Assembly: GCF_020034665.1 (NCBI RefSeq)
Contig: NZ_JAIQDI010000001.1
Location: 1,178,001-1,242,000 of the forward strand
Direction: 5' to 3'
DNA from: Niabella beijingensis
GTDB lineage: Bacteria > Bacteroidota > Bacteroidia > Chitinophagales > Chitinophagaceae
Length of the DNA stretch: 64,000 nt
Shown: positions 55,837 through 64,000 of the stretch, one piece after another
Numbering within the stretch: position 1 is the first letter of the stretch
How the letters are laid out: every line of letters starts with the position of its first letter
The notes under the pieces: generated by a model
The model's input: the letters and a program-made list of their open reading frames with translations, nothing else
Told to the model about the DNA's origin: nothing
The model's database searches: none
Position numbers and translations under genes: made by a program

Positions 55837-56865
55837 TTATAAACTGGTTAATGTGGCCCCGGCGGTGGTTACGGACAGCTGGTGCTTCATCCCGCATCGC
55901 AGGGCGTAGTTATTGATCTGGTGTCCAACCGGGAAATCAAAACAAACAGGGTAACTGTACATTTTTGTTTTCTCCAGTACGATATCATAAATATTTTTTC
56001 CGAACTGTTCATCCAGCGGGTCCTGTTTAATCTTCATACCGCCCACGATCAGTCCTGCCAGCCGGTCGAGCTTCCCTGTCCGCTTCAGGTTCCAGAACAT
56101 GCGATCAATGCTGTACAGGTATTCGCCGGTATCTTCCACAAACAGTATTTTCCCGTCCGTATCCAGGTCAGACGCAGATCCGGCAAGCGTTTCCAGCGTT
56201 TTCAGGTTGCCGCCCACCAGGGCTCCTGTGGCGGTTCCGGTCTTGTTCAGCTGATTGAATGCCTCCGCGGTATAGCTCATCTTCTCCCCCGTAAGCGCCT
56301 TTCGTATCGATTCGATCGTATCTTTCTGCAGCGGGTCTGCGGTGTCCCATACATCCGGGAAACTATTGCACATTTTTGAATGCAGGGTGGCGATGCCCAG
56401 GTTTTTATTTATGTGGGAATGCAATACGGTGATGTCGCTGAACCCGATCAGCCATTTGGGATTTGCCTTAAACCGGTCCCAGTTCAGGCCGTCCACAATC
56501 CGCACCGATCCGTAGCCGCCCCGGGCGCACATGATCGCTTTTACCGCCGGATCATCCAGCAATTGCTGCAGATCTTCCCTCCGCTCCGCATCCGTTCCGC
56601 CAAATGTAAAATCGCGTTTGCCGATCGTATATCCGACCCGGATCTTAAACCCCCATTGCTGCATCAGGGTAGCCGCCGGAATGATCCCTTCCCGCATGAT
56701 AAATCCGGCAGGGGAAGTGATCCCGATCATGTCGCCCGGCTTCAGAAAAGGCGGTATTTTTTCTTTTGTTTCCGCCGGTTGCGTTCCCGCATTTACAACG
56801 GATACAGGGAGCCCTGCTGCAGCAAGCAACGTTAATGATGATTGTACAAAGGTTTTACGGTTCAT
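55837..56865 (-). CDS. Exported LD-carboxypeptidase paralog (S66)
   Basis: 342 residues from the ATG at 56865, giving a signal-peptide start (MNRKTFVQSSLTLLAAAGLP, then VSVVNA). A longer frame from 56907 adds 14 residues ahead of it and is less likely. The S66 residues are conserved: Ser in WLIGFSDITVLH, Glu in FVEDTGEYLYSID and His in VGHQINNYALR. It differs from its downstream neighbour mainly by this export signal, so it probably acts on peptidoglycan peptides outside the cytosol. Confidence 0.9.
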   Translation of the reverse strand: MNRKTFVQSSLTLLAAAGLPVSVVNAGTQPAETKEKIPPFLKPGDMIGITSPAGFIMREGIIPAATLMQQWGFKIRVGYTIGKRDFTFGGTDAERREDLQQLLDDPAVKAIMCARGGYGSVRIVDGLNWDRFKANPKWLIGFSDITVLHSHINKNLGIATLHSKMCNSFPDVWDTADPLQKDTIESIRKALTGEKMSYTAEAFNQLNKTGTATGALVGGNLKTLETLAGSASDLDTDGKILFVEDTGEYLYSIDRMFWNLKRTGKLDRLAGLIVGGMKIKQDPLDEQFGKNIYDIVLEKTKMYSYPVCFDFPVGHQINNYALRCGMKHQLSVTTAGATLTSL

Positions 56866-56893
56866 AGCTGCTAAGATAGGATTGAGACGTGAG

Positions 56894-56952
56894 ATTTGAG
56901 CGGGCACCTACCGGCTTTCGGCGATCAGCCGTCAGCTCCCGGCGGTCAGCAG
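56894..56952. repeat. Dispersed repeat motifs upstream of metG
   Basis: GAGATTTGAG and GCGATCAGCCGTCAGC occur together here. The same two motifs (one in reverse complement) occur together inside the metG coding region at 58765-58865. This is a copy of a family of degenerate spacer repeats. Confidence 0.65.
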
Positions 56953-57032
56953 TCCATTCTCAAAATTCAATTCTCCTTTCTAAAGTTAAAAGCCGACGAC
57001 CAACTCCTGGTGGCTAATAGCGGAAATCGTTG

Positions 57033-57040
57033 TACTTTTG
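57033..57040 (+). promoter_or_regulatory. -7 element of the metG promoter
   Basis: TACTTTTG fits TAnnTTTG and lies 22 bases before the ATG at 57063. It rules out an in-frame TTG at 57030 as start. Confidence 0.6.
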
Positions 57041-57062
57041 CAGATTAATTCAAGCACGATCA

Positions 57063-59192
57063 ATGAAAGAATATAAAAGAACCTTAATTACAGCGGCGTT
57101 ACCTTATGCCAACGGGCCGGTGCACATTGGCCACCTGGCAGGGTGTTATATCCCCGCTGATATATATGCACGTTACCTGAGGGCACAGAAAAAAGATGTT
57201 AAATTCATCGGCGGCAGTGATGAGCACGGAGTACCCATTACCATAAGGGCCATGAAAGAGGGAGTAACACCGCAGGACATCGTGGATAAATACCATGCCC
57301 AGATCAAAGAAAGCTTTGAGCAGATGGGGATTTCATTTGATGTGTATTCCCGTACCTCCGCCAAAATACATCATGAAACGGCGGCCGATTTCTTTAAGGT
57401 GCTTTACGACAAAGGCCTGTTCGAGGAGCGCGAGACCGAGCAATACTACGATGAAAAAACAGCCACCTTCCTGGCAGACCGGTACATTACCGGCACCTGC
57501 CCTGTTTGCGGCAACCCCGGCGCTTTCGGGGATCAGTGTGAAAAATGCGGCAGCAGCCTGTCGCCGGAGCAGCTGATCAACCCGCGCAGTACGCTGAGTG
57601 ATGCCATACCCGTAAAGAAAAAAACCAAACACTGGTACTTCCCGTTGCAGAATTATGAAGAATGGCTGAAACAATGGATACTGGAAGACCATAAGGAATG
57701 GAAGGCCAATGTATACGGCCAGTGCAAAAGCTGGCTGGACAATGGGCTGCAGCCGCGGGCAATGACCCGTGACAGCAACTGGGGCATTAAAGTGCCGCTT
57801 CCGGATGCCGAGGGTAAAGTATTGTATGTATGGTTTGATGCGCCCATCGGGTATATATCCGCCACCAAGGAGCTTACCGATCGATGGGCCGACTACTGGT
57901 GTAAGGAAGACACGCGCCTGATCCATTTTATCGGTAAGGACAATATCGTATTCCATTGCATCATTTTTCCTTCGATGCTGAAGGCCCACGGTGATTTTGT
58001 GTTGCCGGACAATGTGCCCGCCAATGAATTTCTGAACATCGAAGGGCAAAAAGTATCTACCAGCCGCAACTGGGCCGTATGGGTGCACGAATATGTAAAA
58101 GATTTTCCCGGATGCGAGGACGCCCTGCGTTATGTGCTTTGCAGCAACGCGCCCGAAACCAAGGATAATGATTTTACCTGGAAGGACTTCCAGGACCGTA
58201 ATAACAACGAGCTGGTATCGATCTTCGGGAACTTTGTAAACCGCACTTTTGTGCTGATGCATAAACTCTGCGGCGGCAAAGTGCCAAAGCTGCATACCGA
58301 ATTACTGGATGAGGCCGACCAGACGCTGATCTCCGACATCCAGCAGTCGGCAGCCAAAGTGCAGACGGCACTGGAGAATTTCCGTTTCCGCGATGCCTTG
58401 TTTGAGGTGATCGACCTGAGCCGTAAGGGCAATAAATACATGCAGGAAAAAGAACCCTGGATCCTTGCAAAACAGCTCACAGCGGATAACCCGGACAGTG
58501 CTGTTGCGCAACAAAAGATCGACAACTGCCTGCACCTGTGTCTGCAGCTCACCGCCAACCTGGCCATCCTCATCAATCCCTTCCTGCCAACGGCAGCACA
58601 AAAAATGCTGCATATGATGAAGGTGGTGGACCGCATGCTGGACTGGGAAAATGCCGGCAAACTGAACCTTCTGAGTGTTGGTTATACCTTGCGGGCACCG
58701 GAATTACTGTTCCGGAAAATTGAAGATGCGGAAGTGGAAGCGCAGTTGCAAAAACTAAGGGCCGGCAGCGATCAGCCATCAGCAGGCAGCGGGCTGCCCG
58801 ATCTCAAATCTCAAACCTCAAATCTCAAACCTCATCCCGATGATTATCGGGACTCAAATCTCAAATCCCAGATCAGCTTCGACGATTTCTCCAAGATCGA
58901 CCTGCGTACCGGGACGATCCTTAGTGCAGAGAAAGTGGAAAAAGCCGATAAACTGTTAAAACTTGAAATTGATCTCGGCTTTGAAAAACGGACCATCGTT
59001 TCCGGTATTGCCCTTCATTTTGCCCCGGAAACATTACCGGGCCGCAAAGTGGTGGTGGTGGCCAACCTCGCCCCCAGGAAGATGCGGGGCATCGAAAGCA
59101 ATGGCATGATACTCATGGCGGAGGATGAAACGGGCAAATTGGTCTTTGTTGCAGCGGACCTTACGGCTCCTAATGGCGTCGCCATAAGTTAA
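57063..59192 (+). CDS. metG: Methionyl-tRNA synthetase with in-frame repeat-derived linker
   Basis: 709 residues. The class I core has HIGH at 21-24, a zinc knuckle with Cys146, Cys149, Cys159 and Cys162, and the KMSKS-loop variant KVSTS near 331-335. The C-terminal EMAP/Trbp111-type tRNA-binding domain runs from about 606 ([11 protein letters not shown]) to the end and allows dimerisation. Between them, residues about 567-605 ([15 protein letters not shown] among them) are encoded by repetitive spacer-type DNA: CTCAAATCTCAAAC heptads and the palindrome TCCCGATGATTATCGGGA. The insert lies in a flexible linker, so the enzyme should still work. TACTTTTG upstream is the promoter. Confidence 0.97.
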   Translation: MKEYKRTLITAALPYANGPVHIGHLAGCYIPADIYARYLRAQKKDVKFIGGSDEHGVPITIRAMKEGVTPQDIVDKYHAQIKESFEQMGISFDVYSRTSAKIHHETAADFFKVLYDKGLFEERETEQYYDEKTATFLADRYITGTCPVCGNPGAFGDQCEKCGSSLSPEQLINPRSTLSDAIPVKKKTKHWYFPLQNYEEWLKQWILEDHKEWKANVYGQCKSWLDNGLQPRAMTRDSNWGIKVPLPDAEGKVLYVWFDAPIGYISATKELTDRWADYWCKEDTRLIHFIGKDNIVFHCIIFPSMLKAHGDFVLPDNVPANEFLNIEGQKVSTSRNWAVWVHEYVKDFPGCEDALRYVLCSNAPETKDNDFTWKDFQDRNNNELVSIFGNFVNRTFVLMHKLCGGKVPKLHTELLDEADQTLISDIQQSAAKVQTALENFRFRDALFEVIDLSRKGNKYMQEKEPWILAKQLTADNPDSAVAQQKIDNCLHLCLQLTANLAILINPFLPTAAQKMLHMMKVVDRMLDWENAGKLNLLSVGYTLRAPELLFRKIEDAEVEAQLQKLRAGSDQPSAGSGLPDLKSQTSNLKPHPDDYRDSNLKSQISFDDFSKIDLRTGTILSAEKVEKADKLLKLEIDLGFEKRTIVSGIALHFAPETLPGRKVVVVANLAPRKMRGIESNGMILMAEDETGKLVFVAADLTAPNGVAIS
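58765..58865 (+). repeat. Repeat element inside metG
   Basis: AGCGATCAGCCATCAGC, then CTCAAAT/CTCAAAC heptads, then the palindrome TCCCGATGATTATCGGGA (58835-58852) and further heptads. The whole is an open frame of about 35 codons. The same motifs occur in non-coding DNA at 8359-8404, 53569-53598 and 56894-56952. Confidence 0.85.
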
Positions 59193-59197
59193 GCATC

Positions 59198-59226
59198 TTG
59201 TTAAAACGTTGATAGTTATACTTTTG
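59198..59226 (+). promoter_or_regulatory. Promoter of the AsmA-like gene
   Basis: TTG (59198-59200), 18 bases, then TACTTTTG (59219-59226): a full -33/-7 match with the same spacing as the JmjC gene promoter. The leader before the TTG start codon is about 50 bases. Confidence 0.7.
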
Positions 59227-59281
59227 TTTAATGAAATCATTCAACTTTTTTCATTATTTTTAAGTATAAACCAACAACAGT

Positions 59282-62200
59282 TTGAAAACCCGTATCCGCC
59301 TGAAAGATTTACCACGCCTGAACCTCCGGTTCAGGAGAATACGCTATCGTTTCTGGCTTATTGTTCTTGGTATTGTAGCTACTGCTATCACCGCATTTAA
59401 CTTCTGGTTTATCGATCACGCGGAATCGGCGCTGGAACAGATCGTGGAACGCCAGTCGAAGGGAAAGCTGAAACTCAAGGTTGATAAATTCAAATTCAAC
59501 TGGATCAAAAACAAGATCGAACTGCAGAACGCATTATTTTATTCAACAGACAGCACTGCCCGATCGGTTTACAATGTAAATGTCAAACGCATTACGGTAA
59601 AGGCCCGCGGCTTTTTACCCCTGTTGTTCAAAAAACAGATCCTCATTGATTCCATCCATCTCTATACACCGGCAGTGACCATTACCCGGATGAACCGGCG
59701 CTCCAGGCGGGCGGGCAGGAACGCCAATGATGAAAATTTCTCCGTGGCGCTGGAAATGGGAAAAGTGTCCAACTCCATCAATGATGCGATCAATGAACTA
59801 CAGATCAACCGGTTCATCCTGAATGACGGTAGCCTTTCACTGATCGACAATACCAAACCAGCAGAAATGCCGTTTGTGGTCAATAAGATCGATATGCGGC
59901 TGGACGGTCTTCAGGTAGACAGCACCACCAGCAGGAAGAACAGCAATTCCGACGAAAAGATCCCTTTTACCGATGAGATCTATATCCGCTCCCACGATCA
60001 GAACATTATCTTCCCCGGTAACCGCTATATGCTGAGCTTTAAAAACTTTAAGTTCACGCTGCAGGATCAGCGGGTGGAGTTTGACAGCTGCACCATAAGA
60101 GGCACCAAAGACGACAGTTCAAAAAGCGCGTTTAAGATCTATTTTGATAAATTAAGACTGACCAATATAAATTTCGACACGCTTTATCATGAGGAAGTGG
60201 TACAGGCGGATTCGGTTTACAGCACCAACCCCAATATTTTCCTCGATATCGACAGCGATCAGAAAACATCCCGCCGGAACAATAAAAAGATCCAGAAGAT
60301 CGATGACCTGCTGCAGCAGCTGTTCGGGGATGTGATGCTGAACTACGTTATCGTGCAAAATGCCGGCATCAATATCAATACCATCCGCAAGGGAAAGGTC
60401 AACACCTTTACCTCCACAAATAACAATTTTGAATTACAGGGGCTGATGATCCGGCAGAGTTATGATCAGGCGGTAAAGGTGGATAAATTCCTTATGACCC
60501 TCCACAACTATGAAACAAAACTACAGGATGGCCGGTATGCGCTGGCATTTGACAGTGTCCAGTTCCTCAATGATGCGATCAACCTTACCAAATTCTCCTT
60601 TAAGGAATACAACAAGGGAAAGATCATCAACAACGTGCAGATGCCGCGGTTTGAGCTCCGGGGGCTTTCCTGGGAATCCCTGCTCTATGATAATTTTTTC
60701 AGTGCCAACAGTGCCTTGTTCCTGAACCCTGAAATACAATACACATTAACCCCGCAAAAAACGAAAAAGGATAAAAGCATTTTCCAGACCCTCACCAATA
60801 TAGGAGCGATCATGAACCTGGATGCGCTTGCAATAGAGAACGGCAATATCCATCTTAACCTGGGGAAGAACGCTACATTAAAACTCAATGACGCCAACCT
60901 TTCCGTAATGCCGGAGGAACTGACCGCATCAAAGAAGGTCAAGCACATCCAGCACTCCATCAAAGTTTTTAATTTTGGTAAAGGCGTCTATCAGAAAGGG
61001 CCGCTGACGGTAACATTTAACCGGGCAGCCCTGGAAGACAATGGCATCAGGGCCGCCAGTATTGCGGTGAGAGGTAACGGGGTCCATGCCGACGTCAACA
61101 ATACAAGGCTCCGGGATATGGTCCTCGACAGTACCAACCAGCGGTTGTCGCTTTTTGGCATCCGTTGGGGAAGCGCCGCGATCCGCATGGACCAGCCGGT
61201 AGCGCCGGGGAAACCGGCAAAAAAAGAGCCGCTTGCCCAGTTCGTTATAAAGGACCTCAAAGGAAGCAATACCTCCCTGCAATTCAATGATGGCAGCAGG
61301 GAGGTCAAAGGCTATTTTACCACCCTTGCTGTGGACGAATTTTATAAAAACAAAAAGAATGCGGTACAGTTACAGGGACTTTCCCTCTCGGGAAATAATT
61401 TTGTTATGACCGGCCCGGATCAGCGGCTGTCGGTGGACGAGATCTCTATAGCCGACCGGTCGAGCAGCATCCTCCGCAATTTTTCATTTGAAAAAAGTAC
61501 CGCTACGGATTCCATCCGCATACAGATCCCAACAATCGCTTTTATCCCGGAAGTTAACCGGATGGTGAATGGCCACCTGGAACTGCAGCAGCTTACACTT
61601 AGCGATCCGGACATTACCGGGCATTTCGGGCAAAAAGACAGCAGCAGCGCGGGCGAGAAAAACAAAACACCTGACATCCTGCTCGGGGAGGTGTTGTTGC
61701 AGCGGCCAAAACTGGAACTGCGTTTTGTAAACAAAAAAAATCAGACCAATACCATCAGCTGGGATGGCGTTCCGGAAAACAGTTACCTGCGTCTTAAAAA
61801 GTTCAGCTCCTCCGCGCAGTCCCTGCTTGATGTAAATGAACTGGAAGCCTACCTTACCAACTTTGAGTTTTTGAACAACAGCAACGGAAAACGGTTCGCC
61901 ACCAACTACAACCGATTCAATATCCTGCTGTCCGGTTTGAAAGCAGGAAAAAATGAAGACGGGAAACTGGACTGGAGCACCCTGCTGAGCGTCCGCTCCA
62001 TGGACAAGCTGGTATTTGACAGTCTGGGTAAAAAGAATGCCGTTCTGAAGCTGGATAAAGGTGACGTGCGGAATGTAGCCCTCAGCTCCGGATCGCTCCG
62101 GAATATTGCAGAGGTCATCCAGGCAAGCGACCGCCTGTATATCGGTAATGCCTCAGGAAGCTATACTACCGGCAAGAACCAGCTCGACTGGTATAATTTT

Positions 62201-63184
62201 AATCTGGACAAGGGCTTTTTCAAGGTGGATTCCCTCAGCCTGGTACCTGTTCAAAGTATTGAAGATTATAAAAAGGCAAAAGCCTTTAATGAAGATTATC
62301 TCCGCCTGCATACAGGAGCCATCAGCGGCGGGCCTTTTGACCGGCTGGCCTATGGCAGTGACAGTATCCTTAAAATCGGCAACCTGAATGCGGATGCTGT
62401 CCGGCTGCTTTCGTTCAAGGATAAGACACAACCGGATACCGCAAAGAAATACAAAGCGCTGCCCGTACCGCAGATACTGAAAATACCGATAAAGATCAAT
62501 ATTGATACGGTGGGTATTTCAAACGCATACGTGGAATACTGGGAGATCAATCCGCAGACCGATACCCTGGGTATCATCCCGGTTTATGAGCTCAATGCAT
62601 CCCTTTATCCCGTGAGGAATTATGACCTGCATCCAACCGACAGCCTTTACATCCAGGCAAGGGCAAAGGTGCTGGGGGCAATGGACACCCGTCTGGATGT
62701 ACAGGAGTCATATACCGATAGTCTCGCCCGCTTCCGCATGCAGCTGCATACCGGCGCGCTGGATCTGAAAAAATGGAACGCCGCGTTACTTCCCCTTGTA
62801 GGCGCGGAAGTTTTGGGAGGATACCTCGACAGCCTGAACATGACCGCAGCCGGTAACGAGGACTATTCAAAAGGATCCATGCAAATGTATTACCAGGGGC
62901 TGAAGTTACGGCTGATGAATAAAGACGACCTCACTAAACAAAGTTTTAAGAATAAAGTGATCAGCTGGGCGGCCAATGCCCTCATCCTCCGCAAAAACAA
63001 CAGAGGTAAAAATGCCCCGGTTTTCTTTGTACGCCTGAAGGATAAATCCCCCGTTAACTTTTTTATCAAATCCATCCTGGAAGGCATTAAATCCAGCATT
63101 GGCATACCTGGCGCCAAAAGAAAGGAACGCCGGTACATGAAACGGGTAAAAAGATTACAGCAAACCAAACACCGGAACAGCTGA
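59282..63184 (+). CDS. AsmA/DUF748-like large membrane-anchored protein
   Basis: 1300 residues from a TTG start; no ATG is available near the beginning of the conserved part. A single membrane helix (about 24-46, FWLIVLGIVATAITAFNFWF) is followed by a very long, repetitive beta-rich region with short hydrophobic strands (LKLKVDKFKFNWIKNKIELQ, FVVNKIDMRLDGLQVDST). This layout fits the AsmA/TamB/YhdP superfamily (DUF748-like), which bridges inner and outer membranes and helps move phospholipids or assemble outer membrane proteins. The specific subfamily is uncertain. It is transcribed alone from a clear promoter. Confidence 0.72.
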   Translation: MKTRIRLKDLPRLNLRFRRIRYRFWLIVLGIVATAITAFNFWFIDHAESALEQIVERQSKGKLKLKVDKFKFNWIKNKIELQNALFYSTDSTARSVYNVNVKRITVKARGFLPLLFKKQILIDSIHLYTPAVTITRMNRRSRRAGRNANDENFSVALEMGKVSNSINDAINELQINRFILNDGSLSLIDNTKPAEMPFVVNKIDMRLDGLQVDSTTSRKNSNSDEKIPFTDEIYIRSHDQNIIFPGNRYMLSFKNFKFTLQDQRVEFDSCTIRGTKDDSSKSAFKIYFDKLRLTNINFDTLYHEEVVQADSVYSTNPNIFLDIDSDQKTSRRNNKKIQKIDDLLQQLFGDVMLNYVIVQNAGININTIRKGKVNTFTSTNNNFELQGLMIRQSYDQAVKVDKFLMTLHNYETKLQDGRYALAFDSVQFLNDAINLTKFSFKEYNKGKIINNVQMPRFELRGLSWESLLYDNFFSANSALFLNPEIQYTLTPQKTKKDKSIFQTLTNIGAIMNLDALAIENGNIHLNLGKNATLKLNDANLSVMPEELTASKKVKHIQHSIKVFNFGKGVYQKGPLTVTFNRAALEDNGIRAASIAVRGNGVHADVNNTRLRDMVLDSTNQRLSLFGIRWGSAAIRMDQPVAPGKPAKKEPLAQFVIKDLKGSNTSLQFNDGSREVKGYFTTLAVDEFYKNKKNAVQLQGLSLSGNNFVMTGPDQRLSVDEISIADRSSSILRNFSFEKSTATDSIRIQIPTIAFIPEVNRMVNGHLELQQLTLSDPDITGHFGQKDSSSAGEKNKTPDILLGEVLLQRPKLELRFVNKKNQTNTISWDGVPENSYLRLKKFSSSAQSLLDVNELEAYLTNFEFLNNSNGKRFATNYNRFNILLSGLKAGKNEDGKLDWSTLLSVRSMDKLVFDSLGKKNAVLKLDKGDVRNVALSSGSLRNIAEVIQASDRLYIGNASGSYTTGKNQLDWYNFNLDKGFFKVDSLSLVPVQSIEDYKKAKAFNEDYLRLHTGAISGGPFDRLAYGSDSILKIGNLNADAVRLLSFKDKTQPDTAKKYKALPVPQILKIPIKINIDTVGISNAYVEYWEINPQTDTLGIIPVYELNASLYPVRNYDLHPTDSLYIQARAKVLGAMDTRLDVQESYTDSLARFRMQLHTGALDLKKWNAALLPLVGAEVLGGYLDSLNMTAAGNEDYSKGSMQMYYQGLKLRLMNKDDLTKQSFKNKVISWAANALILRKNNRGKNAPVFFVRLKDKSPVNFFIKSILEGIKSSIGIPGAKRKERRYMKRVKRLQQTKHRNS

Positions 63185-63364
63185 GCACGCCCGGCGCAAT
63201 CAACCACAGCCGGCAACGTAACAATGTCACTTTATCTCATCTGAAAGAAGAACTTCCGTTTAATTCCGGGAAAGCATTAAATCGCCAACCTTATCGCGCC
63301 TGCATTATCAAGAATTGCTCCATCCTGTGCCAGATCCGGTATCCGGATATCTAAAGACTAAAGC

Positions 63365-64000
63365 CTACTTCCGTTTCACCTTTACGATCAACGCAGTTAC
63401 GGCCGGCCGCTGTAGCAGCGCCGGTTCCACTTCCAGTATCTTCTTCAGCTGGCGGGGTGCTTTCACAAGGCCTTCTTCCAGTTCCAGCAGTGCCTGTTTC
63501 GACTGGCCCAGACCAAAGCAGAACAGGGCCTTGTAATAATGAAATAACGGCTTATCGGCACCGATCCGCAGGATGGCATTCTGAACCTGCTCCAGCCCCT
63601 GGTCAAACTGTTCTGCCTTATAAAGTCCGATCAGCAATGCCTCCCACCCCATCATCAGTTTGGGACGCAGCCGCACCACATTGAGGAAGTATTGCAATGC
63701 TTCCCGCTGCTGGCCCAGGGCCAGCTTGCTCTGCCCCATCAGCAAGAGGTATTCGGGATTGTTATTCTTGATCTTCAGTGCGGATTCCAGCTGGCGGACA
63801 CAGAGCTCGAATTTATCCTCCTTATAGTAGGTAAGCGCCATTTTATAGAATAAGACGCTTTTGTCGTCATTTAAATGTGAGGCTTTGCGGAAATAAAAAC
63901 GCGCCTGGGCATAGTTCTTCAGTTTTTCGTAACAATACCCGATGGCCTCGTAGATCACATCTTCCGGTTTTGCGAGTTCCAGTACCCGCTCGAGGTGTTC
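63365..64000 (-). CDS. TPR-repeat protein, 5' end outside window
   Basis: The reading frame is open to the last base of the window: 14 further codons upstream of the GTG at 63958 are in frame (EHLERVLELAKPED), so the start lies beyond. About 210 residues are visible, made of roughly five tetratricopeptide repeats (for example AIGYCYEKLKNYAQARFYF, ALTYYKEDKFELCVRQLESA, ALFCFGLGQSKQALLELEEG). TPR arrays mediate protein contacts. No other domain is in view. It converges with the AsmA-like gene across 180 non-coding bases. Confidence 0.85.
   Translation of the reverse strand, partial: EHLERVLELAKPEDVIYEAIGYCYEKLKNYAQARFYFRKASHLNDDKSVLFYKMALTYYKEDKFELCVRQLESALKIKNNNPEYLLLMGQSKLALGQQREALQYFLNVVRLRPKLMMGWEALLIGLYKAEQFDQGLEQVQNAILRIGADKPLFHYYKALFCFGLGQSKQALLELEEGLVKAPRQLKKILEVEPALLQRPAVTALIVKVKRK

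Noticed and set aside
57333..58295. 320-codon minus-strand open frame opposite metG
   Set aside because: Antisense shadow of metG with no recognisable motif.
58801..58865. Frameshift or misassembly in metG
   Set aside because: The frame stays open through the repeat and rejoins the conserved tRNA-binding domain correctly, so it is treated as a real in-frame insert.

Overview
This window reads as chromosomal DNA of a Bacteroidota bacterium, most likely from the Chitinophagales/Chitinophagaceae side of the phylum (phylum well supported, family inferred). The evidence is a tRNA-Trp gene next to tuf, recurrent TAnnTTTG promoter elements with little Shine-Dalgarno signal, many signal-peptide lipoproteins, an adhesin-type domain of the kind common in secreted Bacteroidota proteins, a DUF6427 membrane protein, and intergenic heptad and palindromic repeats.

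Layout. 0-2.4 kb: a partial tRNA-Trp, a 110-bp tandem repeat, tuf, and a tRNA cluster (Thr-GGT, Gly-TCC, Tyr-GTA, Thr-TGT) in the same gene order as the E. coli thrU-tyrU-glyT-thrT-tufB cluster. 2.4-4 kb: a methyltransferase and a lipoprotein. 4-21 kb: the ribosomal protein/RNA polymerase cluster on the minus strand, rplK-rplA-rplJ-rplL and then rpoB-rpoC. The usual rplL-rpoB junction is split by about 6.5 kb holding a helix-hairpin-helix membrane protein on the opposite strand, a 1183-residue secreted repeat protein and a small membrane-anchored partner. rplL has its own terminator and rpoB its own promoter. 21.3-23.2 kb: an MsbA-type ABC exporter. 23.2-26.9 kb: an AT-rich accessory patch with two exported lipoprotein peptidases (HEIGH-type metallopeptidase, clostripain-type cysteine peptidase) and the decayed 5' end of a third gene.

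27-37 kb: a minus-strand surface-glycan cluster of eight genes (TylF-type methyltransferase, three GT4, a GT2-GT4 fusion, a WbsX/GH99-like protein, a DUF5672 protein, a GT2), with a JmjC/cupin-8 oxygenase diverging from its promoter end. 38-44 kb: an aroE-comA (phosphosulfolactate synthase) pair, penicillin-binding protein 1A and a PLP-dependent alpha-oxoamine synthase. The ComA and oxoamine synthase genes together suggest, but do not prove, sulfonolipid (capnoid) synthesis. 44-54 kb: small secreted proteins, a YbjQ-family protein, ubiX, a stand-alone DsbD N-terminal domain, purQ, DUF6427, a secreted Gly/Tyr/Trp-rich protein whose gene carries an 11-base homopolymer, and kup. 53.6-64 kb: oxyR, two tandem LD-carboxypeptidases (one exported), metG, a very large AsmA/DUF748-like membrane protein and a TPR protein cut by the window edge.

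No CRISPR array, prophage, transposase, rRNA or replication origin was recognised. The most unusual signals are: the split ribosomal protein/RNA polymerase cluster with tuf displaced downstream; a C-terminal adhesin-type domain apparently split by a two-helix membrane hairpin; a dispersed palindromic repeat family, one copy of which is translated in frame inside MetG; the homopolymer in the aromatic-rich secreted protein; the decayed duplicate signal-peptide start at 26.5 kb; and the ComA/oxoamine synthase neighbourhood.
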